A stretch of 64,000 nucleotides of DNA from positions 1 through 64,000 of the forward strand of contig JAITDI010000012.1 in assembly GCA_031282625.1 (NCBI GenBank). The letters run 5' to 3'. Source of the DNA: Candidatus Endomicrobiellum meruensis (lineage in GTDB: Bacteria > Elusimicrobiota > Endomicrobiia > Endomicrobiales > Endomicrobiaceae). Within the stretch, counting starts at the first letter, position 1, and every line of letters begins with the position of its first letter. Positions 61,035-64,000 of this stretch are shown here, piece after piece. Made by a program: the position numbers and the translations under genes. Below the pieces are notes generated by a model. That model was given only the letters and a program-made list of their open reading frames with translations, was not told the DNA's origin and searched no databases.

Positions 61035-61568
61035 TTATTTTTTCAAACCTGTTATATATTTTTTAAAACCGTCTTTTTGAAGTTTAAGATCTTCTTTTAC
61101 TACAAGCTCAGCAAGCTTTATTTTGTAAGATTTTAATTTTGCTTTCAAGTCATCATTAGCTACTGCAATTATTTGAACAGCTAAAATCGCTGCATTTATA
61201 GCTCCCGCTTTGCCTACTGCAACAGTAGCCACAGGCACACCTTTAGGCATTTGCGATATGGACAGCAAAGCATCAAAGCCTGCCAAATGCTTACACTCTA
61301 CAGGAACGCCTATTACCGGGAGAATAGTTTCTGAAGCAATAACTCCCGGAAGAGCTGCAGACATACCAGCCACTGCTATAAAAACTTTTGCACCGGAACT
61401 TTCAGCTCCATTTATGCACTGCTTTAAATGTTTAGTTGTTCTGTGAGCAGAAGCTATATTGAAGCTATAAAAAAGTTTGAACTCATCTAAAACTTTGATT
61501 GTTTCACCAACTAAAGTCGAATCAGATCCTGACCCTGCAATAATTGCCACATCAGTTCTGTTTTCCAT
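61035..61568 (-). CDS. purE: N5-carboxyaminoimidazole ribonucleotide mutase
   Basis: AIIAGSGSDSTLVGETIKVLDEF; IASAHRT; PVIGVPVE. Confidence 0.94.
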   Translation of the reverse strand: MENRTDVAIIAGSGSDSTLVGETIKVLDEFKLFYSFNIASAHRTTKHLKQCINGAESSGAKVFIAVAGMSAALPGVIASETILPVIGVPVECKHLAGFDALLSISQMPKGVPVATVAVGKAGAINAAILAVQIIAVANDDLKAKLKSYKIKLAELVVKEDLKLQKDGFKKYITGLKK

Positions 61569-62835
61569 TTAAAGCCCTCCCTGCAATATCTTTCCTGTAA
61601 TGGATCCCTTCAAACTTTATCATAGAAACATTTGAATAAACTTTGTCTATAGCGCTTTTTATAGCAGAAGCGATTGAAACAACATCCAACACTCTTCCGC
61701 CCGAAGTAACAATCTTTCCGTTTTCTAATTTCGTTCCTGCATGGAACACCATAGCATCTTTGTCTCTTATATTCTCAAGACCTTCTATTTCAAAACCTTT
61801 CTTGAAACTTTTTGGGTATCCTCCTGAAGCCAAAACTACACAAACTGAAAATATTTTTTTCCAATTTATTTTTAAGTTTGCAAGATTTTTGTCTAAAATT
61901 GCTTCGCAAATATCAACGAAATCTGTATCAAGTAGCGGGAGAACAGCCTGAGTTTCAGGATCTCCAAAACGACAATTAAACTCTAAAACGTAAGGATTAG
62001 ATCGGTTCATAATGATCCCGACATATAAAACGCCTTTATAGTCAAGTTTCTCTGCTTTAATTCCGTCAATAACTTTACAGATTATAGTATCTTCAACTTT
62101 CTTGTTTAATCTTTCTGTAGCTAATGGAGCTGGAGCATAAGCGCCCATACCGCCAGTGTTTGGACCTTTATCGTTATCGTTTACTCTTTTGTGATCTTGA
62201 GAGGCAGGCATCACAGAATAAGTTTCACCATCAGTAAATACTAAATACGAAAGTTCCGGTCCGTCTATATATTCTTCTATAATTATATTAGTTCCTGCTT
62301 CTCCTAAAACTTTTTCCTCCATCATTTGTTTAATGGCACTTGCAGCATCTTCTCTACCACTACAAATATAAACACCTTTGCCTGCGGCAAGCCCATCAGC
62401 TTTAACTACAACTTTTTTATTTGCTTCCCAATTTGCAAGGAATTTTAATGCATTGTTAACATTTGAAAAACTATTATATTGCGCCGTAGGAATTCCATAT
62501 TTATACATAAACTCTTTTGAGTATATCTTGCTTGATTCCAACCTCGCAGCGGATTTAGAAGTCCCTACTATTCTTAAACCTCTTTCTTTAAAGTAATCTA
62601 CTATACCTAGCGACAAAGGAACTTCTGGACCTACAAAAGTAAAATCTATATCGTTTGCCTTAACAAAATCAGAGAGTCTGTTAAAATCATCCGTACTAAT
62701 GTCTACATTTTCAGCAACTTGAGATATTCCACCATTTCCAGGAGCGCAATATACTTTTTCAATCTTAGAACTTTTTGCAAATTTCCAACATATAGCATGC
62801 TCCCTACCTCCAGACCCAACAACCAATACTTTCAT
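61552..62835 (-). CDS. purD: Phosphoribosylamine-glycine ligase
   Basis: MKVLVVGSGGREHAICWKFAKS; VVKADGLAAGKGVYIC; GMGAYAPAP. Confidence 0.96.
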   Translation of the reverse strand: MKVLVVGSGGREHAICWKFAKSSKIEKVYCAPGNGGISQVAENVDISTDDFNRLSDFVKANDIDFTFVGPEVPLSLGIVDYFKERGLRIVGTSKSAARLESSKIYSKEFMYKYGIPTAQYNSFSNVNNALKFLANWEANKKVVVKADGLAAGKGVYICSGREDAASAIKQMMEEKVLGEAGTNIIIEEYIDGPELSYLVFTDGETYSVMPASQDHKRVNDNDKGPNTGGMGAYAPAPLATERLNKKVEDTIICKVIDGIKAEKLDYKGVLYVGIIMNRSNPYVLEFNCRFGDPETQAVLPLLDTDFVDICEAILDKNLANLKINWKKIFSVCVVLASGGYPKSFKKGFEIEGLENIRDKDAMVFHAGTKLENGKIVTSGGRVLDVVSIASAIKSAIDKVYSNVSMIKFEGIHYRKDIAGRALNGKQN

Positions 62836-62864
62836 TCAATCTCCCATCTATATAAAAATCTGAT

Positions 62865-63176
62865 TTAGAAAATATATTTTTCAAAAAACTTAACTATTAA
62901 AATAAAAGAAGCTAAGGCAAGAATAAATGTAATTAGTATTGACTTCCAATACTGATTAATAACTTTGCTTGTTTTGCTTGAAGATAATGAGTTTTCTACA
63001 ACCTCAAGAGCGAATTGACTGCGTATTTCCTTACTTAGATCGGCATATTCTGAAAAACATCCGCATGAATAATTTTCAGTTACCCATTTTCTTTTTACCA
63101 TACAGAAAATTCTGCCATTTCCTTGTTCGTCAAGATTATTGTCTCCTTGGTAAAGACAGTTTACGCAATAACCCAT
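62865..63176 (-). CDS. Hypothetical Cys-rich protein with C-terminal TM
   Basis: MGYCVNCLYQ...RIFCMVKRKWVTENYSCGCFSEY...C-terminal TM ILITFILALASFILIVKFF. Confidence 0.55.
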   Translation of the reverse strand: MGYCVNCLYQGDNNLDEQGNGRIFCMVKRKWVTENYSCGCFSEYADLSKEIRSQFALEVVENSLSSSKTSKVINQYWKSILITFILALASFILIVKFFEKYIF

Positions 63177-63416
63177 TTTGCCCGCCTTTTTTGCAAAATT
63201 TTGAACCCAATGAACTGAATAAATTTTACAAAATAATGCATTTAATGGCAACGAATACAATTGTACCCTGTTATTTCTTTATTTTGGATTATTAATTAGC
63301 TATCCAAGGACCTAAATTGAGTTGTGCATGCATTTCTTAGAAAAGTTATCTTTTTTACTTTTCTGTGTTTTTTATTAGGTATTCTGAAATTGCTATTCCA
63401 GACAGATAATGTTTAA

Positions 63417-64000
63417 TCATGTCATTAGCCCAAAGCGTACCGGAATAAGGAAGAAGTTCTCTATATTTATTTTTATTCCAAACAAAGCATGAAAAATCTT
63501 CACTAAAAAATTGTACTCAACGACACCTTTATTGCTCATTATTACTCCATTGTCCATAGAGATAATATTATTTTTAGCTTTATCTGAAATAAGACTTTGC
63601 CACATAGTCATATATTCGCTGTTTGACAAGGAAATATCATAAAGTGTAGGCATTATGTCTAAATGCGAGCCAAAAACAGAAACATCTATATTTAATGGTT
63701 TAATATCCTTTGGGATATACAAATAGAAAGGGACACTCAAAGCGTCTAAAAGTCTTTCAGTAGGGTATGACAAACAATCCATAAAATTGTGATCGCCTGT
63801 AACAGCTATGATTGTATTGTTTGCATATTTTGAATTTTTTATCTTTGTTATAAATCTGCCAAGCATCTCATTTGAATACTGATAAACAGCAAGTCTCTTT
63901 TGGGCTAAACTTTCGTTTACAATATTCTGCTCCAACTCTTTTGGAATTTTAATAGGCATAACTTTGTAATTTTTAGGTAAAGAATAAGGTGGGTGGGTGG
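63417..64000 (-). CDS. LTA-synthase/sulfatase-family protein, C-terminal part (5' end off the window)
   Basis: Frame open to the edge: THPPYSLPKNYKVMPIKIPKELEQ...YSNEMLGRFITKIKNSKYANNTIIAVTGDHNFMD...GSHLDIMPTLYDISL. Confidence 0.8.
   Translation of the reverse strand, partial: THPPYSLPKNYKVMPIKIPKELEQNIVNESLAQKRLAVYQYSNEMLGRFITKIKNSKYANNTIIAVTGDHNFMDCLSYPTERLLDALSVPFYLYIPKDIKPLNIDVSVFGSHLDIMPTLYDISLSNSEYMTMWQSLISDKAKNNIISMDNGVIMSNKGVVEYNFLVKIFHALFGIKINIENFFLIPVRFGLMT

Overview
AT-rich 64-kb bacterial chromosomal segment. The gene content fits an Elusimicrobiota/Endomicrobium-like symbiont, but that taxonomy is an inference and was not verified. Most genes are housekeeping and on the minus strand: tig-clpP-clpX-lon-aminotransferase-serA; three tRNAs (Leu-UAG, Lys-CUU, Leu-UAA); gltX; argB/argD/argG; rsmD; a sugar-phosphate MFS transporter; hydG; thrS; dprA-topA-xer (plus strand); radA; mlaD/F/E; alr; dnaB; rplI-rpsR-ssb-rpsF; aroK/aroC; and a long purine/pyrimidine run (purD-purE-pyrR-pyrB-pyrC-pyrK-[methyltransferase-MutH-like nuclease]-pyrD-pyrF-lysE-pyrE-nhaC-purM-purN-purB). 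The most notable signal is a probable GATC-type modification/nuclease pair (DpnA-like N6-adenine methyltransferase plus single-domain MutH/Sau3AI-like endonuclease). It sits between pyrK and pyrD with abutting or overlapping start/stop codons on all sides. Other signals: decaying genes recoverable by reading across frames (autotransporter passenger, FMN reductase, DUF3089 protein, histidine kinase/receiver, IS481-type transposase); a left-edge cluster of exported coiled-coil and beta-barrel proteins with a 141-bp in-frame repeat; two predicted leaderless promoters; and a hairpin-rich intergenic region upstream of hydG. No CRISPR array or rRNA was seen. All homology calls are by-eye recognition and need database confirmation.
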